The notes beneath the pieces are model-generated. The model saw only the letters and a list, made by a program, of their open reading frames with translations, made no database searches and had not been told where the DNA came from. Shown piece after piece: positions 53,743 through 62,895 of a stretch of 64,000 nucleotides of DNA. Both the position numbers and the translations under genes were made by a program. This stretch comes from Mesorhizobium sp. WSM2240 (lineage in GTDB: Bacteria > Pseudomonadota > Alphaproteobacteria > Rhizobiales > Rhizobiaceae): NCBI RefSeq assembly GCF_040438645.1, contig NZ_CP159253.1:2790001-2854000 (forward strand). Direction: 5' to 3'. The first letter of the stretch is position 1. Each line of letters opens with the position of its first letter.

Positions 53743-55252
53743 TCAGTCGATGTCGAACGAAACGCCCTGCGCCAGCGGCAGCGCCTTGGAATAGTTCACC
53801 GTGTTGGTGGCGCGGCGCATGTAGGCCTTCCACGCGTCGGAGCCGGATTCGCGGCCGCCGCCGGTTTCCTTCTCGCCGCCGAACGCGCCGCCGATCTCGG
53901 CGCCCGAGGTGCCGATATTGACGTTGGCGATGCCGCAGTCGGACCCGTCGGCGCTAAGGAAGCGTTCGGCCTCGCGCATGTCCAGCGTGAAGATCGACGA
54001 GGAAAGCCCCGCGCCTACTGCATTATGCTTGGCCAGCACTTCGTCGAAATCGGAATATTTCATCACGTAGAGGATCGGTGCAAAGGTCTCTTCCAGGACT
54101 GGGCCGGTCTGATCGGGCATTTCGACCAGCGCCGGCCTGACGTAGAAAGCCGCTGCCTCACCGGTGTCGACCCGGCTGCCGCCGGTGACCTTGCCGCCCT
54201 CGGCACTGGCTCGCTCGATCGCTTTTTCCATGCCGCGGAACGCCGCCTCGTCGATCAGCGGTCCGACAAGGGCGTTGGTGGTCAGCGGATTGCCCACCGA
54301 CACGCTTTCATAAGCCTTCCTCAAGCGCTGGACGAGCGCGTCATAGATGCTCTCGTGCACGAAAAGCCGGCGCAGCGTGGTGCAGCGCTGGCCGGCCGTG
54401 CCCATGGCGCCGAAGGCGATGGCCCGCAACGCCATGTCGAGATCGGCCGACGGGCAGACGATGCCCGCATTGTTGCCGCCGAGCTCAAGGATGGCGCGGG
54501 CGAAGCGCTTCGCCAGACGCGGCGACATCGCGGCCCATGCGGGTCGAGCCGGTGGCCGAAACGAGCGCCACTTTGGGATGGTCAACCAGCACCTCGCCGA
54601 CGGCACGGTCGCCGATCAGCAATTGCGCCAGCCCCTCGGGCGCGTCGCCGAACCGCGCCATTGCGCGCTTCAGGATCGCATCGCAGGCGAGCGCCGTCAG
54701 CGGCGTCTTTTCCGACGGCTTCCAGACGACGGCATTGCCGCAGACCAGCGCAAGCGCTGCATTCCACGACCAGACCGCGACCGGGAAGTTAAACGCGGAA
54801 ATGACGCCGACGACGCCAAGCGGATGCCAGGTTTCCATCATGCGGTGGCCGGGGCGCTCGGTAGCGATGGTCAGGCCGTAGAGCTGGCGCGAAAGGCCGA
54901 CCGCGAAATCGCAGATGTCGATCATCTCCTGGACCTCGCCCAGCCCTTCGGACGGGATCTTGCCGGCTTCGATCGAAACCAGGCGGCCGAGCTCAGCCTT
55001 GTGGGCGCGCAGTTCCTCGCCGAGCAGCCGCACCAGCTCGCCGCGCCGCGGCGCCGGCACGAGACGCCAGTCGCGGAAGGCGGCGTCGGCCTGTTCGATG
55101 ATACGGCCGGCCTCGGTGGGCGATACCGAGCGGACGTCGGCGATCTTCTCGCCGGTGATCGGGCTTTTGGCGGGCAGGTCTCCGCCGGTGAAGCTCTCCT
55201 TCGAAACGCCGAGGCTCGTCAGCAGTTCGGTGGTCTCTTGTGCGATTGTCAT
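53743..55252 (-). pseudogene. amaB: Aldehyde dehydrogenase (AmaB/ALDH7-like), frameshifted
   Basis: The two frames together give about 500 residues of an NAD-dependent aldehyde dehydrogenase of the aminoadipate-semialdehyde/ALDH7 type. The first frame (from ATG 55252) covers the cofactor domain with FNFPVAVWSWNAALAL and [11 protein letters not shown]. The second, from about 54525, begins [20 protein letters not shown] with the catalytic Glu region, then [15 protein letters not shown] with the catalytic Cys, to the stop at 53743. The break is a net loss of two bases (or gain of one) in GTCGCCGCG near 54519-54527. It is followed by a strong terminator. Confidence 0.82.
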
Positions 55253-55387
55253 CGTGAAATCTCTTCCTGCTGTTCGCAATTGGGCTCGCACGGGCTGGAA
55301 TTCGCCCGCTGCGAGCGTCAGATGGCGCTTGTTAGTTCATTTGCGCGCCGCCGTGAACTCACCAGCGCGCGCAATCCGCCGCACCAA

Positions 55388-56440
55388 TCAAGGGCACGGG
55401 TTTCCGGTGCGCTGGTGGATTGCGTCAACCGCTCGCTGCATCTCGTCGGTCCAGCGCACCTCCGCGGCGTCGAGCGCCATATTAAGCTGCGGGATGCTGG
55501 TCGCGCCGATGATATTCGAGGTGACGAAAGACCGGCTGGTGACGAAAGCGTTGGCGAACAGCGCCGGCTCCAGGCCGAAGCTGCGGGCAAGGTTGTTGTA
55601 TTCGAGCTGCACTTCCGCCGCGTTGGGCGTTTCGTAACGTTGGCCGCGGTTGAAAAGCTGCGAACGCGATCCCTCAGGCCGCGCGCCATGGTCGTATTTG
55701 CCGGTGAGATAGCCTTGCGCCAACGGCGAATAGGCGAGCAGCGACACCTCCTCGCGACCGCAGACCTCGGCCAGATTGACCTCGAAGGTGCGGTTGACGA
55801 GGTTATAGGCGTTCTGCAGGCTGGCAACTCTTGGCCCCACGCCCTTGTCGCTCTCTGCAACGAACCGCATGACGCCCCACGAGCTTTCATTCGACAGGCC
55901 GAAATGCCGGATCTTTCCAGCCTCGACCAGTTCGGTGAATACCGCCAGCGTTTCGGCGATAGGCGTTTCGTCCTCGTCACGTGGCGCCGGCCAATTGCCG
56001 ACCCGCGTCGGATTCGATCCCCACGGAACCTGCCGCTCCGGGAAATGGATCTGGTAGAGATCGACATAATCGGTCTGGAGCCTGGCAAGCGATTTATCGA
56101 TCGCGTCGAATATATCGGCCCGCACCAGCTTCGATGGGCGGTCGCCGCGGAACCAGTCATTGGCCGTGCGCCCGACTACCTTGGAGGCGACGATCACATC
56201 CGCCCGGTTCCGGCGCGCCCTCATCCAGTTGCCGATATAGGCTTCGGTCCGCCCCTGCGTCTCGGGCTTGGGCGGGATCGGGTAAAGCTCGGCGGTATCG
56301 AGGAAATTGACGCCGCGCTCGAAGGCGAGGTCCATCTGGGCGTGGCCTTCCGCCTCGGTGTTCTGCTGGCCCCAGGTCATCGTTCCGAGGCAGATTTTGG
56401 AAACATAAAGATCGGTGCGGCCAATACGGCGCTGTTGCAT
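55388..56440 (-). CDS. Aldo/keto reductase (Tas-like)
   Basis: A 350-residue NADPH-dependent aldo/keto reductase. The barrel begins MQQRRIGRTDLYVSKICLGT; the catalytic tetrad is seen as Asp and Tyr in NFLDTAELYPIP, Lys in VASKVVG and His in QIHFPERQ. FGLSNESSWG and the cofactor-binding IIGATSIPQLN near the end are also typical. The insertion around residues 50-60 and PERQVPWG match the Tas group. The substrate is unknown. It follows, in the same direction, a J-domain gene. Confidence 0.93.
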   Translation of the reverse strand: MQQRRIGRTDLYVSKICLGTMTWGQQNTEAEGHAQMDLAFERGVNFLDTAELYPIPPKPETQGRTEAYIGNWMRARRNRADVIVASKVVGRTANDWFRGDRPSKLVRADIFDAIDKSLARLQTDYVDLYQIHFPERQVPWGSNPTRVGNWPAPRDEDETPIAETLAVFTELVEAGKIRHFGLSNESSWGVMRFVAESDKGVGPRVASLQNAYNLVNRTFEVNLAEVCGREEVSLLAYSPLAQGYLTGKYDHGARPEGSRSQLFNRGQRYETPNAAEVQLEYNNLARSFGLEPALFANAFVTSRSFVTSNIIGATSIPQLNMALDAAEVRWTDEMQRAVDAIHQRTGNPCP

Positions 56441-56565
56441 GATTTGAAATCTCCGGCAGGAAAATGGTTTGGGCGGCAAAGCGCTGGGGGTGAGAAGCGC
56501 ATCATAGCCACCGCTCGACTGCACGCCAAGAGGCCCCGCGATGCACACTTCTCCGTCTGACGCGA

Positions 56566-57048
56566 TTAGCGCTTCGCGGCGGCCCGCCGCTTGGCGTCGT
56601 CTATCAGCATATTGGCGACCTGCATGCGCACCATGGCGCGCTGGCGCAGATGCGGCGCGACGCGGTCGGGATGGTTCTTGAAGGCGAAGCTACGCCGCAA
56701 ACGGCCGAAATCGGCAGCCGCCCTGGCCTCGTCGAGGCCAAGTTCGACGGCAATGGCGGCCGGCTCGATGGAAGGCAGGCCTTCAGCGGGAACAGCGTCG
56801 CCCGCCAGCAGCGGTTCGGCCTGGCTGAGCAGCGCCGCCAGTTCCGTCTCGAACTCCTCATTCGTCCGGCGATATTCAGCGGCGGCTTCGTCGCTCGAAA
56901 CCTTGATCCGGCCGGAATGCAACTCGTCGGCGACCGACAGATAGTCGAACGGGATCGACGGCTGCCGTGCCGTATCGTCAACAGCCGGCTTGGCGACAAA
57001 GAGGTCGTCAAGCAGCGAAGCGAAGTCGCGGTTTGCGCCTGTTCCGAT
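56566..57048 (-). CDS. J-domain (DnaJ-like) protein, probable non-AUG start
   Basis: The C-terminal third has the J-domain core FGRLRRSFAFKNHPDRVAPH, with the HPD tripeptide that activates Hsp70, then LRQRAMVRMQVANMLIDDAK. Coding-like sequence in this frame extends well upstream of the only ordinary start (TTG at 56922), as NRDFASLLDDLF and IPFDYLSVADEL, with no ATG, GTG or other TTG before an in-frame stop. AGGAGG at 57054-57059 is 5 bases ahead of an ATC at 57048, giving 160 residues. It could use ATC, or carry a mutated or miscalled ATG. It probably recruits DnaK to specific clients. Confidence 0.7.
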   Translation of the reverse strand: MGTGANRDFASLLDDLFVAKPAVDDTARQPSIPFDYLSVADELHSGRIKVSSDEAAAEYRRTNEEFETELAALLSQAEPLLAGDAVPAEGLPSIEPAAIAVELGLDEARAAADFGRLRRSFAFKNHPDRVAPHLRQRAMVRMQVANMLIDDAKRRAAAKR

Positions 57049-57181
57049 AACAGCCTCCTCGCCTTTCCCGTTTCGTCTCGGTCACCGTTAGTAGAATCCG
57101 GTTAAAAATCACTCCGAAACATGCGGACGAATTTACCGGACATGGCGGCGACTGGCGCGAACCTCGGCCGCCCTGCCCGGG

Positions 57182-57688
57182 TCAGACCCCACCGATGAAA
57201 TCGGGCTTGCCAAGCGGTACGCCGTTGTGGCGCAGGATGGCGTAGGCGGTGGTGACGTGGAAATAGAAGTTCGGCATCCCGAACTGGAGAAGATACTGCA
57301 GGCCGGTAAACTTCCGCTGGCCGCCCAGCAATCTCATTTCGACTGTCCTTTCCTCGGAACCGTCTATGTCGGCGGGCGAGAAGCTTTCGAGATACCGCAC
57401 CGTTTTTGCGATCCGCTCCTGAAGCTCGGCAAAGGACGCTTCTTTGTCCTCGTAGCTCGGGATCTCACGACCAGCCAGGCGAGAGGCAATGCCCTTGGCG
57501 TTATCGCTCGCAATCTGGATCTGCTGGGTCAGCGAGAGCATGTCAGGCGCGAGCCGCGCGGAAAGAAACACGTTTGGGTCGATCTTGCGTTGCGAGGCGT
57601 TTTCCTCCGCCTTGGCAAGCACTTGCGACAGCGCTTTCAGCCGGTTGATCAAAACCGGAATCGAAGCCTGGTACATCGAAATCGTCAT
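57182..57688 (-). CDS. DUF1993 family protein
   Basis: A 168-residue helical protein of the DUF1993 family (DinB-like four-helix fold). Helix 1 is MTISMYQASIPVLINRLKAL, followed by FLSARLAPDMLSLTQQIQIA, DIDGSEERTVEMRLLGGQRK and the well-conserved FGMPNFYFHVTTAYAILRHN near the C-terminus, which includes possible metal-binding His. The function is unknown. It stands alone between a J-domain gene and a divergent DUF1176 gene. Confidence 0.92.
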   Translation of the reverse strand: MTISMYQASIPVLINRLKALSQVLAKAEENASQRKIDPNVFLSARLAPDMLSLTQQIQIASDNAKGIASRLAGREIPSYEDKEASFAELQERIAKTVRYLESFSPADIDGSEERTVEMRLLGGQRKFTGLQYLLQFGMPNFYFHVTTAYAILRHNGVPLGKPDFIGGV

Positions 57689-57809
57689 CTGAAATCCCTC
57701 GGAACAGGCCGGAATGGCCCGAACGGAGATAGTGATCCGCCAGCAGGTCTTTCAAGCGCCATCACGACGCCGCAATCCATGCTAGCCTGCCTCATCGAGG
57801 GAGATTCCG

Positions 57810-58859
57810 ATGAAAAAAGCGATTCTCGCCGCCGCTATGTCGATGTCGATCGCAGCCGCCGGCGCGCCATCGGGCGGACACGCCGCCGAACCGGACTATC
57901 TCGACGACCGCTCCGACGCGGAAGCGATCGTGAACTCGTTCTACAACGCCATCAACCGCCGCGAATTCTCTCGAGCATGGAGCTATTTCGGCGAGACCAA
58001 GCCGTCGGCGGATTTCGAGAGCTTCGTCGCAGGCTTCGAGGACACGAAATCGGTGCGCGTCGTCACCGGCGAGGCGAGCGTAGAGGGCGCTGCGGGAAGC
58101 ACCTACTTCAACATCCCCGTCGCGATCGCGGCAACCGGCGCGGACGACACTAAGCGGGTTTTCGCCGGCTGCTATACGGCGCGGCTGATAAATCCGCAGA
58201 TCCAGGAGCCGCCATTTACAGGGTTGCATCTGGAGCGCGGCGCGTTGAAGCCTGCCGACCAGTCAGTTGAGGAAGCGCTCCCGGCAAAATGCGGCGACGG
58301 ACCGCCGCCCCCGGAACGTGACGCCGAACTCGAACAGGCAAAGAAGGCCTTCGCGGCCAGCCATGGCGAGGAATGCGCTTCACCGGGCAGAGATGCACAA
58401 CCCACCGAACCCGAGCGCTACATCATCAAGTTCCATAGCACCGGCTATCCTGACGGCGACGAGCAGGAGGCGCGACTGTTCCGTTTCTTTTGCTCGTTGG
58501 GCGCCTACAATGAAGGCCATTACTATTATCAGGCCGACAAAGTTCAGGGCGTCAGGGAAATCCATTTCGCAACGCCTGAACTCCAGATTCAATACGAAAA
58601 CGGCGACAGCGAAGGAAAAGTTGAGGCCATAAACATCATCGGCTATCGAAGCCAAGGCGAACTCATCAATTCGTTCTACGATGAATCGACGAAGACCATC
58701 ACGTCTTATACCAAATGGCGCGGGGTTGGCGACGCGGCGGCCAGCGGGATCTGGCTGTTCCGCGATGGCGAATTCAGCCTCGTCCAGTACGATGTCGATG
58801 CCACCTATGACGGCGAGATCAACCCGGAAACCGTGCTCGACTACAACACCGCACCTTAG
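57810..58859 (+). CDS. Exported DUF1176 domain protein
   Basis: A 349-residue secreted protein. The signal peptide (MKKAILAAAMSMSIAAAGAP) has a cleavage site near HAA-E. The first ~110 residues have an NTF2/SnoaL-like look (AEAIVNSFYNAINRREFSRA), followed by the DUF1176 region with FFCSLGAYNEGHYYYQADKV and GIWLFRDGEFSLVQYDVDAT. The protein is rich in acidic residues and has several Cys that may form disulfides. Function unknown. Confidence 0.9.
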   Translation: MKKAILAAAMSMSIAAAGAPSGGHAAEPDYLDDRSDAEAIVNSFYNAINRREFSRAWSYFGETKPSADFESFVAGFEDTKSVRVVTGEASVEGAAGSTYFNIPVAIAATGADDTKRVFAGCYTARLINPQIQEPPFTGLHLERGALKPADQSVEEALPAKCGDGPPPPERDAELEQAKKAFAASHGEECASPGRDAQPTEPERYIIKFHSTGYPDGDEQEARLFRFFCSLGAYNEGHYYYQADKVQGVREIHFATPELQIQYENGDSEGKVEAINIIGYRSQGELINSFYDESTKTITSYTKWRGVGDAAASGIWLFRDGEFSLVQYDVDATYDGEINPETVLDYNTAP

Positions 58860-58910
58860 CGCCGCCTATGCGCCCGCTTGCCGACCTCCATCAATCCAGG
58901 GAGAAAACGC

Positions 58911-59258
58911 ATGCTCTACAAAGGCAATTGTCACTGCGGCAAAGTCGCTTTTGAGGTCGAGGGAGAACTCACCGCCGCTGTGGCTTGCAATTGCTCCATC
59001 TGCTCCCGCAAGGGCGCATTGCTGTGGGCCGTGCCGCGCGACAAACTGCGCCTGACCGGTTCCGGAAACGGCATGGGAACCTACGTGTTCAACAAACATG
59101 CCATCGAGCACCGCTTCTGCCGGACGTGTGGCATGCATCCCTTCGCCGAGGATGCTGCCTTGGAGGCCGAGCCCTCAGCCTACATCAACATACGCTGCCT
59201 TGAAGGCGTTGATCTTGCTTCCGTGCCGGTAATCGATTTCGACGGCCGCTCGATGTGA
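58911..59258 (+). CDS. GFA-family zinc protein (S-glutathione adduct-type)
   Basis: A 115-residue GFA protein with the two zinc sites of the family: GNCHCGKVAF with CNCSICSRKG, and CRTCGMHPF. The proteins act, or are thought to act, on glutathione adducts such as S-hydroxymethylglutathione; the direct formaldehyde role of the namesake is disputed. The ATG at 58911 is preferred (GGGAG at normal distance) over one eleven codons upstream. It follows the DUF1176 gene by 51 bases. Confidence 0.93.
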   Translation: MLYKGNCHCGKVAFEVEGELTAAVACNCSICSRKGALLWAVPRDKLRLTGSGNGMGTYVFNKHAIEHRFCRTCGMHPFAEDAALEAEPSAYINIRCLEGVDLASVPVIDFDGRSM

Positions 59259-59272
59259 ATGCTACAAGCGGC

Positions 59273-60154
59273 TCACCGGGCGGAAAGCATCCAGTTGAGC
59301 GTTTCGCGCCAGTCGAGCATGCGGATCGGGGTGCCGTGGGTCCCGGTCTCGAAACGAACGAAGCGGACTGGATAGCCGGGCGATTTCGCTGCAATCGAGC
59401 GGAAGAATGCTTCCTGTTTCTCGACCGGAAAGACCGTGTCGCGACTGCCATGACCGAAGAACACCGGCACTTTGGCGCGAAAAGCGGGGCTGGCGAGAAA
59501 GCCGTTATACCAATGCGAGCCGAGCAGCAGCAGACCGGATAGTCGCGGGCCGATCGCCTTGTCGCCCGCGAGGCTCCAGCACAGCGCGCCGCCCATCGAG
59601 CCGCAGGCAACGAATATTTTCGCGCCGGGCGACTGCCCAACATAATGGGCGATCAGCGCTTCGATTTCCGCCACGCCTTTCTCGTCGAAATCTGAAAAAT
59701 CCGGCGACAGATAAAGCCCGTCGTTTCGGGCCATCAAATTCTTGATGCGGTTGAAGTTGCCGCCGAAGCTGAAGTCGTCGACGCCTTGCTTTCGACTGCC
59801 CCCCTGCCCGTGCAGGTAGATGGTGATGAATTTCGCGCCCTGGCGCCTTCCGACCGCAACATGGCGGACATTGCCCGCGCCGGTCCTCAGCACCAGATCC
59901 TGCTGCGCCTTGCGCACGCCGGTCGAGATGTATTTGCTGTGTGCGCGCCGCTCGGGGATTTGGTCGCGACCATTGATGTCGCGCATCTCGTTGTAGTCGA
60001 CGACCGTATGGGCGCCGTTCCGCGAGAGGATGGCTGGATAGGCGAACAGTTCGTCCTTGTAGGGTTTCAGGGTTTCGGCGGAGGCAACCGAAGGGAGAGT
60101 GGATAATAGGAGAATCAAGACAAAGCGGCAAAACCGGATGTGGGATTTTTGCAC
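59273..60154 (-). CDS. Exported alpha/beta hydrolase-fold esterase
   Basis: A 293-residue exported hydrolase. GTG at 60154 follows GAGGAG at correct distance and opens a signal peptide (FCRFVLILLLSTLPSVASA). The core has ITIYLHGQGGSRKQG as the oxyanion segment, the nucleophile elbow VACGSMGGALCW (Ser), the acid region FGHGSRDTVFPVE and His in FETGTHGTPI. It resembles PHB-depolymerase/phospholipase-like esterases, but the substrate is not predictable. Confidence 0.87.
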   Translation of the reverse strand: MQKSHIRFCRFVLILLLSTLPSVASAETLKPYKDELFAYPAILSRNGAHTVVDYNEMRDINGRDQIPERRAHSKYISTGVRKAQQDLVLRTGAGNVRHVAVGRRQGAKFITIYLHGQGGSRKQGVDDFSFGGNFNRIKNLMARNDGLYLSPDFSDFDEKGVAEIEALIAHYVGQSPGAKIFVACGSMGGALCWSLAGDKAIGPRLSGLLLLGSHWYNGFLASPAFRAKVPVFFGHGSRDTVFPVEKQEAFFRSIAAKSPGYPVRFVRFETGTHGTPIRMLDWRETLNWMLSAR

Positions 60155-60233
60155 ACTTGCTCCTCGATGCGACGGTCCGATCGCATTCTTGTCGTCAAAC
60201 AATGTCAACAGCAAGATGGATTGACGGCAGGGT

Positions 60234-61844
60234 TCAGTCCTGCAGTACGCCACCGGCGTTTTCCAGCGCATCCCTGGTGTCGACATCGATGCCTGCGCCC
60301 TCGCCGATCTCGACATCGACGACGTTCAAGCTTTCCGCCTCGACCAGATGGCGCGCACCCGTATCGCCCTCAAGCAGCGAAACGGCATGGAACAGCGAAC
60401 GCGGCAGGATCACCGGATTGCCGCGCTTGCCATTATGTACAGCCCTGACGATCGCCGCGCCGCCCGATTTCTCGAAAGCTCCGATCAGATGATCAAGGTC
60501 GCCGGCTGAGACGCCCGGCATGTCGGCGAGCACAATCATCGCGCCTGCTGCGTCGGCCGGCAGGCTTGCCACGCCCCGTTTCAGCGAGCCGGAAAGGCCC
60601 GAGGCGAAATCCGGATTGTGGACGATCCTCACGTCGAGGCCGGACAGCGCCGTGCGAATACGGTCAGTTTGGTGGCCGGTAACAACAGTCACACCCGCTG
60701 CCCGCGATGCCAGCGTGCGCTCGGTCGAGCGGCGAACCAGCGGCCGCCCCTCGAACAGCGCCATCAGTTTGTTCGGACCGCCCATGCGGCTTGAGCGGCC
60801 CGCGGCGAGCAGCACGATCTCGACCTTCGGCTCCACCGGCGCGGCCGGCGCCTCGCGCGGCTGTGGCCGCGTCGGGATCTCCATCAGAAGCCCGCCGACG
60901 CCCATGCCGGCAATGTCCGCCGCCGTCACGTCGAGACCGGCGATGAGGCGGTCGAGCACCCAGTCGAAGCCGTTTTCCTTGGGGCTGCGGGCGCAGCCCG
61001 GCGCGCCAAGCACGGCCTTGCCGCCGATCCTGCCGAGCACCAGCAGATTGCCCGGATCGACAGGCATGCCGGTGCGGATCACCTCGCCGCCAGCGGCGCG
61101 GATCGCAGCCGGGATGACATCGTCGAAATCGCAGACCGCCGAGGCGCCGAAAACCACCAGTAGATCGCAATTTCCGGCCAGTTTCGCGATGGCCGCCGCA
61201 ACCGCATCCGCCTCATGCGGCGTCCGCAGTTCTTCGACGACGCGGCTTTGCGAACGAGCCAGCCGAGCCTCGGTGATGCGCGTGGTCTTAGCGAGCACGC
61301 TATCCTTAAGGCCGGGCAGCACGGTCTGGACGATGCCGACCCGCTTTGGGCTGAAAGGATGAACGGCGAAAATCTCGCCGCGCCGGCAAAGCTCCGTCAC
61401 AGCCTCGACCGTGTCGTTTGGGACCGCAAAGGGGATGATCTTCACCGTCGCGACCATCTGGTCCTGCTCGACCGCCGCGAAATTCGCCAGCGTTGCGATG
61501 GTGATGGCTGGATCTACGGCGTTGATCGCGTCGATCATCGCCGCGTCGACCGTGAAGACGCCTGCTTCGCGCGCATGAAGATTGACCCGGCCGGTGGATG
61601 GCGGCCTGACTTCGACGCCGCGAGCCGACATACCCGCCGCGACCCCCGCCGCCGCCTCGTCCTCGCTGAGATCGTCCGGCGCAAGCACCGCTGCGACCAC
61701 TTCGGTGACGTCCGCCGCCCCCAACGCTGCGATGTCCTCCGCCGTCAGCACATGCGCCTTGCGCAAGCGCCGGCCAGCAATCTGGATGGAATGCGCCAGC
61801 ACCGCGCCTTCGGCATCCTTGACTGGGACAGGGCCGAACTTCAC
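60234..61844 (-). CDS. Molybdopterin-binding / MocA-type nucleotidyltransferase fusion
   Basis: A 536-residue two-part protein. The N-terminal ~340 residues have a MoaB/MoeA-like molybdopterin-binding fold (VVFGASAVCDFDDVIPAAIR, MPVDPGNLLVLG, GAPGCARSPKENGFDWVLDR). The C-terminal ~200 residues are an NTP transferase, VLLAAGRSSRMGGPNKLMAL with the GxGxxxxR/K-type loop, LADMPGVSAGD and GNPVILPRSLF, as in MocA. It probably makes the molybdopterin cytosine dinucleotide cofactor of xanthine-dehydrogenase/CO-dehydrogenase type enzymes. ATGA overlap with the XdhC gene upstream shows operon coupling. Confidence 0.92.
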   Translation of the reverse strand: MKFGPVPVKDAEGAVLAHSIQIAGRRLRKAHVLTAEDIAALGAADVTEVVAAVLAPDDLSEDEAAAGVAAGMSARGVEVRPPSTGRVNLHAREAGVFTVDAAMIDAINAVDPAITIATLANFAAVEQDQMVATVKIIPFAVPNDTVEAVTELCRRGEIFAVHPFSPKRVGIVQTVLPGLKDSVLAKTTRITEARLARSQSRVVEELRTPHEADAVAAAIAKLAGNCDLLVVFGASAVCDFDDVIPAAIRAAGGEVIRTGMPVDPGNLLVLGRIGGKAVLGAPGCARSPKENGFDWVLDRLIAGLDVTAADIAGMGVGGLLMEIPTRPQPREAPAAPVEPKVEIVLLAAGRSSRMGGPNKLMALFEGRPLVRRSTERTLASRAAGVTVVTGHQTDRIRTALSGLDVRIVHNPDFASGLSGSLKRGVASLPADAAGAMIVLADMPGVSAGDLDHLIGAFEKSGGAAIVRAVHNGKRGNPVILPRSLFHAVSLLEGDTGARHLVEAESLNVVDVEIGEGAGIDVDTRDALENAGGVLQD

Positions 61845-62551
61845 GCCGCTTCGCCCTTGGCGCCAGCGGCGGCCCCGCGAGAGCGGAAGGCTTGGATCAC
61901 TTGCGCCAGCACAGCCACTGCAATTTCCGAAGGGCTGGCCGCGCCGATGTCGATGCCGATTGGCGCGTGGATGCGCGCGATCTGGTCCGCCGTCGCACCT
62001 GCGGCCAGCAGGCGCTCGACCCGCTTCGCGTGCGTTTTGCGGCTGCCCAGCGCGCCGACATAGAAGCAGCCGGCATCGAGCGCCGCCTTGAGCGCGAAAT
62101 CGTCGATCTTTGGGTCATGAGTGAGCGCGGCAAGCGCGGTATAACCGTCGAGAGGCCGCGCGGACATGACATCCTGCGGCCATTCAGGATGAAGCGTCAC
62201 GTCGGGAAAACGATCCTTCGTGGCGAACGCCGTCCTAGGGTCGATGATTTCCAGCGGATAGCCGGCCACGCGCGCCATCGGCGCCAGGGCCTGGCTGATA
62301 TGGACCGCACCAATCACCACCAGGCGCGGCTGCGGCAGATGCGCGTTGAGGAAAAATGTCCGGCCATCGGCCTCGACCGAGCCCGACACTCCGGTGCGGA
62401 ACGCTTTGGCGATCGCCTCGCCAATTGCGCCTACAACAACATCGCCCTCCAACACGATGCGGTCGCCGCCGTCGCCAAGATCGGTGACCAGGATCGCCGC
62501 GCGTCGCGCCCGGCGCGCTTCATTCAACTGTTTCAGGGAGGCGAAATCCAT
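61841..62551 (-). CDS. XdhC/CoxI-family protein, Rossmann half
   Basis: A 236-residue protein with the XdhC C-terminal Rossmann domain: RLVVIGAVHISQALAPMARV (nucleotide-binding), YPLEIIDPRTAFAT, and the conserved FYVGALGSRKTHAKRVERL and HAPIGIDIGAASPSEIAVAV near the end. XdhC proteins bind and sulfurate the molybdenum cofactor before insertion. The XdhC N-terminal domain is encoded separately by the preceding gene, so the pair acts as a split XdhC. Confidence 0.92.
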   Translation of the reverse strand: MDFASLKQLNEARRARRAAILVTDLGDGGDRIVLEGDVVVGAIGEAIAKAFRTGVSGSVEADGRTFFLNAHLPQPRLVVIGAVHISQALAPMARVAGYPLEIIDPRTAFATKDRFPDVTLHPEWPQDVMSARPLDGYTALAALTHDPKIDDFALKAALDAGCFYVGALGSRKTHAKRVERLLAAGATADQIARIHAPIGIDIGAASPSEIAVAVLAQVIQAFRSRGAAAGAKGEAA

Positions 62552-62556
62552 AGTGC

Positions 62557-62895
62557 TCAGCCCAGCTTCTCGACGTAAACCTTGATGCGCCCGCCGCAGG
62601 ACAGGCCGACCTGCCAGGCGGTTTCATCGGCGACACCGAATTCGAGCATCCTGGCCTTGCCCGTCTCGATCACATCGGCCGCTTCGGCGACCACCGCGCC
62701 TTCGACGCAGCCGCCCGAAACCGAACCCTGGAAGTTGCCGTCAGCATCGACTACCAGATGACTGCCGGCCGGGCGCGGCGCCGAGCCCCAGGTCTCGACC
62801 ACGGTGGCGATCGCCACCTCCTTGCCGTCCTGCAGCCAGCTTTCGGCTATGGCCAGCGGATCGCGGCTTTCGTCCAGATTGGCGCGCTCGTTCAT
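62557..62895 (-). CDS. XdhC/CoxI-family protein, N-terminal half
   Basis: A 112-residue stand-alone XdhC/CoxI domain: EVAIATVVETWGSAPRPAGS, then GSVSGGCVEGAVVAEAADVI with the conserved Cys of SGGCVEG, and SCGGRIKVYVEKLG. It starts at 62895, overlapping the stop of the upstream VWA gene by ATGA, and ends 5 bases before the second XdhC gene. It is part of the molybdenum hydroxylase maturation operon. Confidence 0.93.
   Translation of the reverse strand: MNERANLDESRDPLAIAESWLQDGKEVAIATVVETWGSAPRPAGSHLVVDADGNFQGSVSGGCVEGAVVAEAADVIETGKARMLEFGVADETAWQVGLSCGGRIKVYVEKLG

Noticed and set aside
52531..56560. Two plus-strand frames of 737-753 codons over the SDR, aldehyde dehydrogenase and aldo/keto reductase genes
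   Set aside because: The minus strand carries recognisable enzymes with complete motifs in the same place; the plus frames have no domain.
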